From Forficula auricularia (lineage: Eukaryota > Arthropoda > Insecta > Dermaptera > Forficulidae): a DNA stretch of 64,000 nt. The DNA lies in NCBI GenBank assembly GCA_024734495.1, contig JALMQS010000187.1, positions 21,108,572 to 21,172,571 of the forward strand, in the 5' to 3' direction. This document shows, one piece after another, positions 26,701-38,700 of this stretch; position 1 is the stretch's first letter; every line of letters begins with the position of its first letter. The notes beneath the pieces were generated by a model, which worked only from the letters and a program-made list of their open reading frames with translations, did no database searches and had not been told where the DNA came from. Position numbers and translations under genes: made by a program.

Positions 26701-29700
26701 CTGAAAAAATACGTTACCCGACTGACATTATTTTAGGTTTTTTCTAAAATTATAACTTTGGTATATGGTTTATTAGGTAATTTTTTACCTTTGTACTAAA
26801 AACCAAGCCTTTATCGGGTTATTTTTGAAATTTTTAATGTCTATTATCTAATAAATAATAAATCACCACCATATTGAAAATAATAAAATATTTAGAGTCC
26901 TGGTTAGAAAAATGCTAAATGTTTATATTTATATGAGATTTCCATATATTACTCATTTTTTTAAATTAAATATTTTTTTTTTATATATAAAAAAACGCAA
27001 AAAGAATAACAGACGGATAAAGAAAGTGTTTTGGACATGTGTTTATATGAACATTTTTTTTTAAATGATACAAGGAACCTTCTGGCAGAATATTGGTCGT
27101 CATTATTAGTACACACCCTCTATATAAGCTAATTAATTTAATTAGGTAACATTTTTACATTATCTATTAAATAGAATAAATCAATAGAAAAAAAAATAAA
27201 TGGTAAACTGGTAAAATCTGAAATATTTTTTCTGTTATTTCTCATGGGAAACTATACTCTGTAACAAATAAATTATTTATATTTATTACTGGCTGCGATA
27301 TGTATATACTTATAATATATATACTATATATTGAATGTTGAAAATTTTACGCGAAACCTATTTCCAATTTCTCTTCATTTGAGTTAGATGAGTGGAAATT
27401 TAAATAATATTCTTAGAATTTGAGAATCGAATCGTCATCAAATTAAAGAATGCTTCAAATTTGACTGATTTAATTAATGTTCCGTTTATTTTCCAAATTC
27501 CATGTTTAATTTTTTATATCCTTACAGGACACCGGCTTTTATTGATCACGCTCTTTTTCTCTAAATATCCAGGCATATGCATTCTAATGTAAATAATTAG
27601 CTTTTCACTGATTTTGCTTTTGATTTTAGATTATGATTTTGTTATGCATTGATTTTCGATTAATTTTTAGGTCATTTTAGAATAGATCAATCAGAGCATC
27701 CCTTAGTGCCTGCTCAATGCAATCACTCGTTGCAGTTATGTCGCACGTCGGAGAAAAGAAGCCGTGGAGAAATACTGGGACTTCGTCCTGAACTCTCTTC
27801 TCTTTTCCATTAGCTCCCAAATTAGTTGTTCACTTATTCCTAGATTTAATTTAACTGTGTGTTTTTTCTTTTAGGAGGGAGCCGTGTTTCCGATGGCTCA
27901 AATGAATGATGTAAATCCCGTTGTTCCGGGGAACCCATTAAATACAATGAATATGAACAACACCATGAATCCACAACAACAGCCTACCCAACAGCAGACA
28001 CAAGCTCAAAACATGCAACAACAGCAACAACTACAACAACAGCACCAACAGCAACAGCTACAACAACAGCAACAACAGCAACAAATACAACAACAGCAAC
28101 AACTACAACAACAACAGCACCTACAACAACAGCAACAGCAACTACAACAGCAACTACAACAGCAACAATTAAATCAACAAATGAATCAACAACAGCAACC
28201 TCCTACATCTAAAGGCTCAACAGGAACAATCAGTGGGATGTTGGCAGACTTTAGTCGTGCACTTGGTAAGACACTCCATAAATACTCATTTGAAGACTGA
28301 TTCTTTTTGACTTTTTTAAAATATTTTCTCAATATAAAAAGTGAGGGTTTTTATTTTTATTTTTTTCATTAATTTTTCTCTTATTTTTATATTTTAAATT
28401 CTATTTATTTATTTTTTCTAAATACTAAAAATATAAATTTTTTAAATTATTATAAATATATATATATTTAAATTAATGATTTTTTAAACCAAATAGTTAA
28501 AATTTTTTAAAAATATTTTAAGTATCTTAAATACGCACAAATTAAATGAATTTAAATTACCTCTAATTTATTTAATTCTTTATTTATTTAATTACAATAT
28601 GATAATTAGGTATGTTTTCTTACAGGCTTAGGTAGTGCTTCCCCAAGACCATCTCCATCTGAAGATAAGCCCCATCCTGAACAGCAAATACGGCAGTTAC
28701 AACAGCAGCAGTTCGCTGCCGACGGAAACGCAATGCCGTATGGACTACAGGATCAAAACCAAGTTCAGCAAACACAAGGACTTTTGAATTCTGGACTATC
28801 TGACCAACAAGCTTTGCAAACAGTCACCATGTTTCCACCACATATGACACCCCAACAACAGCAAATGTATCAGCAACATATGCAGCTGCAACATCAAGCA
28901 CAACATTTAAAAAAAATTCGCCGATCACTTCCTCATTCTAATGCAGCTACAGAACAACTATCAACACTGCACCAACTTCGACAACAGGTTTTAAAAACTA
29001 TTTTGTTAAAAGAAATAAAACTTGGTTAAAAAAAGACGTGGACATTATTGGTATTGGTCGATTATAATTAATGTTAATTGTAAATTATTTATTGTAAAGA
29101 AATGAGTATCTATTTGAGAAGAAAGATTGAATTTTTTCTCAAAATCAACTTGTGTATAATCAATTGATTTTACGAACATGAATTTAGGTCATTTATCAAA
29201 GATATTAATAGATTTGTTTATATTGCATGTAGAAGGGTCTCGTCCCCTCGAGAGTCGAACCCAAGCAGTAGCGTAACTAGAAAATTTTCATGGGGGGGGA
29301 GGGGGGTCAATCCACAAAGCAAAATATTTAGTGGGAATTTTTTTCTATTAAAAGGAATAGCCCCGTTAAATTGTGTTATTACCCGGAAAGTTTTGGGGTA
29401 GTTGTGATTTCTTTGACCCTTTATGTTTTTTGGTGTGCTGTATCTGAACCTGAGGGTTATTAACAAAATTTCGTAACGGAACATTGTCAAAAATTCAAAA
29501 AAAGGTAAAAAAATCTCATTTTTTTGTTGTTTTTTGCTTATAACTCGAAAACTATCAACTTTTCGTAAATAGCCTTCCTATTCAAAATGGAAAGTTAATA
29601 AAGTTTCCTAGAAATTTCATTATGTAGGTTTTTTCTCCGACCAACCTTTCGGGCTCAAGCGCTAGTTCAAAATTGGCGTATTTTCTCTGTTTCCCAAATC

Positions 29701-32700
29701 CCAAGAACCCGCAGTTTTTTGGATTTTTTTCCATTTTGACCATGAAAGAGCACTCTATAAATTTTTAAACTAGATTAAATTTAATACAATTCAAAAAAAG
29801 TTTCGTCTTAATGGTAAGCCGTTCAGCAATGAGGATGAATTTTTGAAAAAAAGCAATTTTTTGCAAAAAATCGTAGTTTTTCCTTCATAAAATGAAAACC
29901 ACTCTTCATAGAAACTTGATTTCTGTCTCATTCTCTATGACAGTGTTTTTCAACCTGTGGGCCGTGACCCCCTGGGGAGTCACGATGTCTCTATAAGGGG
30001 GTGGCGAAGCCTTATTAAAAAATAAAAAAAATCAAAGTTTAAAAATATATTTTCATTAAGAAAATGTTAATTAAAGGACATTTGTTATTAATCTACTAAT
30101 GTCATATCGCTATTCCATGGAGAAGTTTGGCCATGTAATCGATGTAAAAATATGTCGTTATAGATACTTAATTGTGTATTTGCCGATACCTAATTATAGA
30201 AATTGATAAAAATGTTGTACGGAATTGATATTTGTAACAAAATAAAATACAGGTTACAAAAAGCGGGGGTAGGGGATCGCGAATTTTTTTTTCATACTAA
30301 GGAGGTCGCGTCATGAAAACGGTTGAATAACATTGCTCTAGGAAATTTTGTTGAAAACTCTTAGATTTATATATTCCATGACACTTTTGAGGATTCGGCT
30401 CATATTCTTTGTAGGAAATTTTAAGAACTCTCATTTTGAAAAGGAAGGTTATTTACGAAAAGTTTATAGTTTTCGAGTTGAAAGCAAAAAATGAGATTTT
30501 TTACCTTTTTTTTGCATTTTTGACAATGTTCCATCACGAAATTTTGTTAGCAAACCTCAGGTTTGGATTCAGCACACCAAAAAACATTTACGATCAAAAA
30601 ATCAAAACTACCCCCAAAACTTTCCCACAATTTAATTGGACTAAAAAGGTACTTCAAGAAATTAAGAAAGAGGAAATCAAAGATGATATTAAAAAAGCAA
30701 TAAGGGAGGATATTGAAATACTTCAAAATAAGATATTTTCATTAATTGATCAAAAAATTGAATTACTAGAGAAAAAAATAAATTATCTAGAAATGTGATA
30801 CTACATGGATTGGAGGAAGATGAGGAACATTCGAGGGGGTTGGAGGAAAAAGTGGTAACTATCCTTAAAAATAAAATAAATAATGATATTAATGTGGGAT
30901 CCAGCCAAGCCAACTTGCCCTGGTCCTACACACCATGACACCGCCCTGATTCCAGCCACCTCGCGCCTCCGTCAATCTGAGCAGCAGCCTGGCAGATTTT
31001 ACCAGGCAACGCACTGCCAAGTTTCAGTAAGATTTCCACGCAGCCCCCAAGTAAGCAAGCAATCCCCCAGTGGCTCCACCACCCCAATCTGCACCCGTTC
31101 AACCCCCTCCAGCGAAGAGCTAGCTTTCCCCTCGAATTGCGCACGCACGCCCCCTCACGCTACAAGTCAAAATCGTCGCCGCACGACCAGCTAGTCCCTG
31201 ATTGGCCATAATAACAAATGCGCTGATTGGCCGAAATAAGGACCTATCATCAGGAGCCCCAGATATCAACGCGGCCTCTATAAAGATCGTCTTCCAAGTT
31301 GAAGACAGCAGTTACGATTTCCCCTCCGACACGAACAGTTCATCCATCAGTTCAGTTCAGTTTAGTTCAGTTCATCAAGTATATGTTTACCGAAGATTTA
31401 ACCAGCAAGTTTCAAGAAGTATTTTTCTACTCAAGATACACGAACATCTCCAGTTTTATTTCTACATTTATAAAGCATTTTGTTATATTATTATTATCGA
31501 AAAGCATTTAATAAACCATTATTATTGAAAATACTTGTGTCTTTCTTCACCTGGTTTAAGCCACCTAGAATAATCCCTACATTAATGGGGGCTCAGAGCC
31601 GGGATTTGAAGAGCCAAAGACCAGAGTGAAGAAAGCGAGCTCGACAAATGCTACATTTTTGAAAGCTCGAGTCAGAGATGTAAAGGACCACAAGCAAAGA
31701 AAAGACCAGGATTGAGAAGCCAAGTCAAAAACTCCACAAGTTCTGGGAATTCAAGCCAGAATTGCGGAGCAACGAATTTAAAGGAAGACACGACACGATT
31801 TAAACTTCACAAGTTCTGGGGATTCAAGCCGGAATTGTGAAGGGAAGAATTTTGAAGAAAAAACGAAGACACGATTTGGCTACTTATCCAGGATTTAAGT
31901 TAAGGGTTCTTAACAACTTTGGCCAAACGCAAGAAGATTGAAGAAAGAAGATTAAAGAAAAACGAAGAAAGAATATTTAAGAAAAAAGAAGCAAAGAAGA
32001 AAGAACACTTACGAAGAAAGAATATTTAAGAAGAAAGAAAAAGATGAAAATTCCAAAGATGACACTTACACTGAACGACATTCCTGAAATCTCCAAAAGA
32101 ATTACCAATGCAGACTTCCCATATATAAAGATTCTATACAAAATTTTATACAACGAAGAAGCACACTCAAAAAGCCGATCTCAAGTAAGAAAATTTAAAA
32201 ATTACTCATTTGATCCTTCCATGAAAGAATACCAAAAGTTTCTAAACCAAATCGACCTAATGTTTGATCTACAACCAATTGCTAAAATATTGGGCCTACC
32301 TCAAAGAAGAAAAGATGAACTTATAAAAGCGATTCCTGAAGCTCTTTCCAATCTAGAAAAGCTTAAGAAATCTTTAGAAGAAGAAGATGATGAAAACGAA
32401 CAAGAAGAAGATGAAAATTTCCCAACTCCTTTCAGCTACCAAGACCTCAAAAACGAAATTAAATTATTTGATGGTAAAACTTATTCAATTACCAAATGGA
32501 TCCGAGATATTGAAGATAAAGCCACTTTAATAAAACTGACCGAAATACAAAAGCTAACCCTTGCAAGAATTCGCCTGACCGGAATTGCCAAAACTTTTTA
32601 TGAAAATTCACCTAATAAATCTTGGAACCAGCTTAAAGAAATCATGAAGAAAATGTTCTCTTCAAGAACAGACCCCACAGAAACTCAAATAAAACCAGAT

Positions 32701-35700
32701 AACAGACCTACCCTAAACAAAACGAAGATAAAAACAGCTAACGAAAATAATGAAGAAAAACTATTAACTAAGAAAGAAAACGAAAAAATCAAAGAAGCCG
32801 AACCCGAACAAATGAAAACCGAAGAAGCCCAGCTGATGAACATTAATGAAAAAGATGAACTCACCAATAACAGACCCAGCCTAAACCAGAAACAAGTAAA
32901 CGAGTCCAGACCAGAAGAAAAAGAAAAAGTAAACGACTCCAGACCAGAAGAAAATGAAAATTGCATATATGAAAAACTTGAGGAAAAAGAAAAATCAATT
33001 GATGTAAATGAAAATTTTGATGAAAATGAAGAAACGAAAATCGACTCGAAGACAGACGTGAAATATGAAAATGAACCAGAAGAAGCAAAATCTAAAGATG
33101 CACCTGAAATTGACAAAAAACCCGAAACACCACTCGAAGACGAAGATCAAGAAAGAGCTATTCAAGATGAAAAAAGAATAGCAAAAGATGCAAAAAGAAT
33201 CAAAGAAGTTGAAGAAAGAATCCAGGAAAATAAAGAAATAATCTCAGAAAATAAAGAAAATTCACATGAAAACTCCGAAGATAAAGAAAATAAACGAAAC
33301 GATGGCAAAATCACCAATCTTGACGACCACCAAAATTCAACGAAAAATGAAAAGAAATTTAAACAGAAAAAATACAAAACTAATTCAGAAGAAAAGAAAA
33401 AAGAAAATACATCTAAAAAGCCCGATAAAGAAGAGCGAAAACCCGAAGAAATCAACATAATTCCGAAGCAAGAAAAAAGAAAATTATACAAGACGAGGCT
33501 GCGAAAACTGATAATGAAGAAAGTGAAAATGAAGTCCGAAGTCAATCGAAAGGCATATTCGAGGTCGAATATGATGCAGGAATGGCCGAATGTGGGATCC
33601 AGCCAAGCCAACTTGCCCTGGTCCTACACACCATGACACCGCCCTGATTCCAGCCACCTCGCGCCTCCGTCAATCTGAGCAGCAGCCTGGCAGATTTTAC
33701 CAGGCAACGCACTGCCAAGTTTCAGTAAGATTTCCACGCAGCCCCCCAAGTAAGCAAGCAATCCCCCAGTGGCTCCACCACCCCAATCTGCACCCGTTCA
33801 ACCCCCTCCAGCGAAGAGCTAGCTTTCCCCTCGAATTGCGCACGCACGCCCCCTCACGCTACAAGTCAAAATCGTCGCCGCACGACCAGCTAGTCCCTGA
33901 TTGGCCATAATAACAAATGCGCTGATTGGCCGAAATAAGGACCTATCATCAGGAGCCCCAGATATCAACGCGGCCTCTATAAAGATCGTCTTCCAAGTTG
34001 AAGACAGCAGTTACGATTTCCCCTCCGACACGAACAGTTCATCCATCAGTTCAGTTCAGTTTAGTTCAGTTCATCAAGTATATGTTTACCGAAGATTTAA
34101 CCAGCAAGTTTCAAGAAGTATTTTTCTACTCAAGATACACGAACATCTCCAGTTTTATTTCTACATTTATAAAGCATTTTGTTATATTATTATTATCGAA
34201 AAGCATTTAATAAACCATTATTATTGAAAATACTTGTGTCTTTCTTCACCTGGTTTAAGCCACCTAGAATAATCCCTACATTAATATAGAACATTTTAAT
34301 TTTATAAGGCGAATTGGACGCCCCTCAGAGAATAAAACTAGACCAGTTTTAATATCGATGATAATAAGGATCAAAAATGTTATCCTAAAGAATAAAAATA
34401 ATTTAAAAAGTACAAAATATTATTTTACGGAAGATTTTCCAAAGGATATTCAATTAAAAAGAAAAGAATTGATACCTAAATTAATTAAGGCTAGAGAAGA
34501 GCGAAAATTTGCCATAATTATATACGATAAACTTATTATAAGAGAAAATCAAAATAATTTGAAGGATAATAGGAACACTAAAAAAAGACCCTAGGAGAAA
34601 TAAATTCCCCAAATAATGATAATTCTAATCCTGGTATCGTTGATAATAGAAGTAGTTTAAATGATAATACTAATGAAAATACTAGAAATCAAGGAAAGAA
34701 AATAAAAATAAATGATGGGAAAATCACAACATTTTTTCAAAATAAAAGTGAATCTCTTGGTGACTTGAGAGGACTTGATGAAAGAACGGGTAACTAGGAT
34801 AAGGACGGTGGAACTCGGACCTTGGGACATACAAAAAAATACAAACTCGCAATCTCGACTCCTGCCCAGTAAGTCTGGTCATCTCGGGCATAAATGACCA
34901 CAACCTCCCAAATGATATAATAAATTCAATAAATTCAATAAATTCAATTAATTCAAAAAATTCAATTAACTCAATTAATTCAACGGATCCGATTAATTCA
35001 AATAATTCAATTAAATCCAAAAATTCAGAAAATGAATTTACTAACAATGCTGAAATTAAATCTTTTGTAAAATATAATAAGACAAATAAAATTAAAAATA
35101 TTCATATAAAGAATTTAATTAAAAATAATTCTATAAAAAGAAATCTATTTAAAAATAATTCTAATAAAAATAAAAATAAAATTAATAAATTTAAAAAACT
35201 AATAATAGGAACACTAAATGTACGTAGTCTAAAGGATGAAGAAAGATTAATTGAACTTGAAAATGCACTTGAAAATGTTAAAATGGATATTTTGGGCCTG
35301 TCTGAAGTTAAAAGAGTAGGCGAAAGAATAATTCAAAGGAAATCTGATTACATCCTCTATCACTTCGGTCAGATTAAAGGCATGAGAGGAGTGGGATTCA
35401 TGATTAATAATAATATGAAAAAAATATTTTAGAGATTAGGGGATTTTCGGACAGAATAGCCCTCCTTAAAATTGCCTATAAGAATAATTGTACATTGACA
35501 ATCTTACAAATATATGCACCAACAGCGGAGGCAGAAGAACAGTCTAATGAACGATTTTTATAACCTACTAAACAACATTATAGAAGAAAATCGAAATAAT
35601 AGTAAAAATAAATTAATAATAATGGGTGACTTTAATAGCCAGGTGGGGAGAATAGAAGGGGAAAAGAATATTTTAGGTCCCTATGGTTACGGAAAAAGAA

Positions 35701-38700
35701 ATGAAAGGGGAGAAAGTTTAATTCACTTCTGTCAAACAAACAACTTAAAAATTGTAAATACCTTTTATAAAAAGAGAGCTGGCAGAAGATGGACGTGGCT
35801 GGCCCCAAATGGAATTTTTAAAAGCGAAATCGACTATATTATATCTCCACACTTGAATATCATAAAAAAATTTGAAATTGTTAATAAGTTCGCCTTTTTC
35901 ACGGATCATCGCCTATTAAAAGTGGAATTATTTTTGAATATAAACTTAAAAAGACCAGGCCCAAAATGTAATAGAAAAGAAATAACAAATATTCAAAACA
36001 TCAAAACGGATCTTCTTTTAAATCTAGAAAACGAACTAAAAAATATTAAATTTAACAATATAGAACAAATACAAAACCATTACGATATCTTCGAATCAAA
36101 TCTAAAAAAATTACAAGACAAATCTGAAGAACTACGTCAAAAAGATTCCAAATTGTCTGAAAATACTCCAAAAGACAAAATTGAACATAACATGTTTTGT
36201 AAACTAGTCAAATTCCATATTAAAAAAGATTTAAATAATTATAATGATAACATAATAAAAATGTTTATAGAACCATACAATTCTATTAAAAGAATAAAAA
36301 AAGAAATGTCCTTGGGAAATTCAATGATTCCCTGCCTCGAATATGAAAATAAAAAACAACAATATAACCGAAACTAAATAAGAGAAATAGCAACAAAATT
36401 TTATAAAAAACTATACAGTAATTCTTACTCTTTAAATGAAGAAGAAACCTTAAACAAATATAACGAAGACATACCTGTCTTTTTAGAAAGTGAAATTGAA
36501 AATATGATAAAGGATTTAAAACCAGGAAAAGCTTCAGTGATAAATGGTATTAAAAATGAAGTATTGAAACTTTCAGAAGATCTAATAAAAAAACCTTTAA
36601 TATCATTATTTAATAATATAATCAAAAATGTAAAATTATACCTACTAAGTGGAGAACTTCAAATATAATGATCTTATTTAAAAAAGGTGATCCAAAAGAC
36701 ATTAATAATTACAGGCCAATAACACTAACATCAAATATCGGAAAACTATTCATGAAAATACTAAACAACAGACTTGAACAGATTCTTACAAATACACAGT
36801 CAGAAGATCAAGCCGGATTTAGGAAAAGCTATTCTACCTGCGATCATCTACACACAATTAATCAAACAATAGAAAAATCAATTGAATATAAAATTGAAAT
36901 TTTCTTAGCGTTTATCGACTATGAAAAGGCCTTCGATTCGGTATACCAAGATTGCATCATTAATGCTATATTCTCCCAAGGCGTTGACCCTGGCTACATA
37001 GATATTATTAAAAACATTTATAAGAAGTCGAAAGGAAGAATTGTTTTGGATGAACCTGGACCCTTCTTTTCTATAGAAAGAGGAGTAAGACAAGGTGATC
37101 CATTATCTCCAACATTATTTAATTGTGCGTTAGAGGAAATGTTCCATCAACTTAATTGGGAAAAGAAGGGTTTAAGAATAAATGGAAAATATTTAAATAA
37201 TCTCAGGTTTGCAGATGATATAGTTATAATAGGGACATCAAAGTCGGAAATAAAGGAAATGATAAACGAATTGAACCATGAAAGTAAAAAAGATAGGTTT
37301 AAAAATAAATATCATTTTGTTAGCAAACCTCAAATTCGGATTCAGCACACCAAAAAACATTTAGGATCAAAAAATCAAAACTTCCCCCAAAACTTTCCCG
37401 CGAGGGGCCCTTTAGACAACAATTTAATTGGACTAAAAAGGTACTTCAAGAAATTAAAAAAGAACATAATTCTTAATTAAACAAATGAAATATATTTAAT
37501 TACAGTTAGTTTGCCATAAGAAACGGTTTGTCGTTGACGTTACTCATCCCATGAGTAACGTCAACGACAAACCTTTCTTATGGCAAACTAACTGTAATTA
37601 AATATATTTCATTTGTTTAATTAAGAATTATGTTCTTTTTTAAATTCTTGAAGTACCCGTGACTACGCCTCTGAACCCAAGCACTAGTAAGATTAAGATT
37701 TCCGGGCAACTAGTCAGATCCTTGAGACAATCACCTCCAAACATGCAATATATTGGCTTTCGTTATATGTTGCATGTTTGGAGGTGATGGTCTTAAGGGT
37801 CTGACTAGTTGCCTGGAAAGCTTACCAGTGCTTGGGTTCGAGTCCCTAAGGGACGAGACCCTCACACATGCAATATAATCATGTCTATTAAGATTTTTGA
37901 TAAATGACCTAAATTCATGTTCGTAAATTATTTAATTAAACCATAAAATTATCTAAAAATTATTGACTTTTACATAATTTGATATGTATAATATATACAC
38001 GGTGATTCATGAGTATTTTCCGTATTTCGGTGGTCGATAGGACTCCGGACTAGAGCTAAAGGCAAAGGGAAAGCGCTTCATCAGTTCTAGAAAAACTTTC
38101 TAAGTTTGCATGAGTAATAAACCCAATAATGTACATGTATGTTTAGCCATTGATGGCTGATAAGCAAAAGCATCGCTTTCTCTGTTGAAAACAAACATTT
38201 GGTGTGGGTACATTCAAGTTTAAATATAATTGAAATAATCGCCTTCGATTTTATTTTTAGTTAATTTGAGAATAAGCAGATTTTTTAAGTAGGTAGGTAC
38301 TAAATATACATTCAGTTTTTGCTTTTTAGTGCAATTTGAAATAAAATGGTGTTTTTTTTTAATATAATTTTATTTTATAAGTTATAGTCTTTAAAATTTA
38401 CAAGACCTATACTTTGCCAAGTTGATTTCTTCTCAATACTTCTGCAAGGGTCTAAAATTATAAAATTAGTCTGGCCCCATCCCCACTGGTCTTTTTTGAA
38501 TCTTTATTTTGGGAAGATTCTATATGCACACAAAAAGAATTTGTAGAATTTGGCCCAGATCGAACAAAGCGTCTAGAATTTTCATTTTTGCACCATCCTT
38601 AACCCTAATTTCTGGTGGTTGACTTTTGCTTGTATTTTATTGTTCTGCAAAATTTTGAAAAAGGTAGTATAGATCTAAATTCCATTACAAAATTCTACCA

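Larger units (their letters stand above)
30893..31581 (+). repeat. 5' LTR
   Basis: TG...CA termini with short inverted ends (TGTGGGAT/ATCCCTACA). U3 is GC-richer than the surroundings and has two ATTGG words (31200 and 31225). A TATA box is at 31279, an AATAAA at 31510. The 108- and 103-codon frames inside are not genes. Confidence 0.85.
30893..34280 (+). mobile_element. Young non-autonomous LTR retrotransposon with gag-like ORF only
   Basis: Two LTRs (689 and 690 bp) differ, by eye, only by one C in a C-run (near 33741). Both begin TGTGGGATCC and end AATCCCTACA. Flanks carry a 4-bp TTAA duplication. The 2.0-kb internal part encodes one gag-like protein; there is no protease, RT, RNase H or integrase. 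It must rely on an autonomous relative. The near identity of the LTRs says the insertion is recent. Confidence 0.85.
30660..37300 (+). mobile_element. Decayed RTE-like LINE, split by an LTR element
   Basis: A non-LTR retrotransposon with an ORF1-like part, an AP endonuclease and a reverse transcriptase, truncated after the RT palm. The LTR element 30893-34280 is inserted in ORF1 with a TTAA duplication. Frameshifts at about 35420, 35555 and 36637 make it inactive. Families with this endonuclease/RT arrangement belong to the RTE or a nearby clade. Confidence 0.7.
29266..37673. mobile_element. 8.4-kb hAT-type element with perfect 8-bp TSD, swollen by later insertions
   Basis: The ends CAGTAGCGTAACTAG (29266) and CGTGACTACGCCTCTG (ending 37673) are imperfect inverted repeats of the CAGAGGCGTAG type. 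Both flanks are AACCCAAG (29258-29265 and 37674-37681), identical. Its own sequence appears at 29266-30660 and about 37310-37673. It holds a large foldback (29340-29640 against 30360-30640) and, at the right, another palindrome (37440-37655, centre ATCCCATG). No transposase frame remains. A 130-base segment (30540-30665) is repeated at 37318-37455 on either side of the LINE. Confidence 0.7.
29170..37926. mobile_element. Outer palindromic MITE, split by an 8.4-kb insertion
   Basis: The left arm (29170-29265, TTACGAACATGAATTTAGGT onward) is the inverted copy of 37826-37926. When the hAT insertion 29266-37673 is set aside, the remaining about 350 bases form one continuous hairpin: 37682-37755 pairs with 37760-37830, and the loop is near 37755. 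The arms include GGGTTCGAGTCCC, a tRNA T-arm-like word. This is the oldest layer of the stack. Confidence 0.7.

Noticed and set aside
30883..31528. Three open frames in the LTR region
   Set aside because: Identical frames recur at 33590-34227 because they lie in the two LTRs; no coding role is evident.
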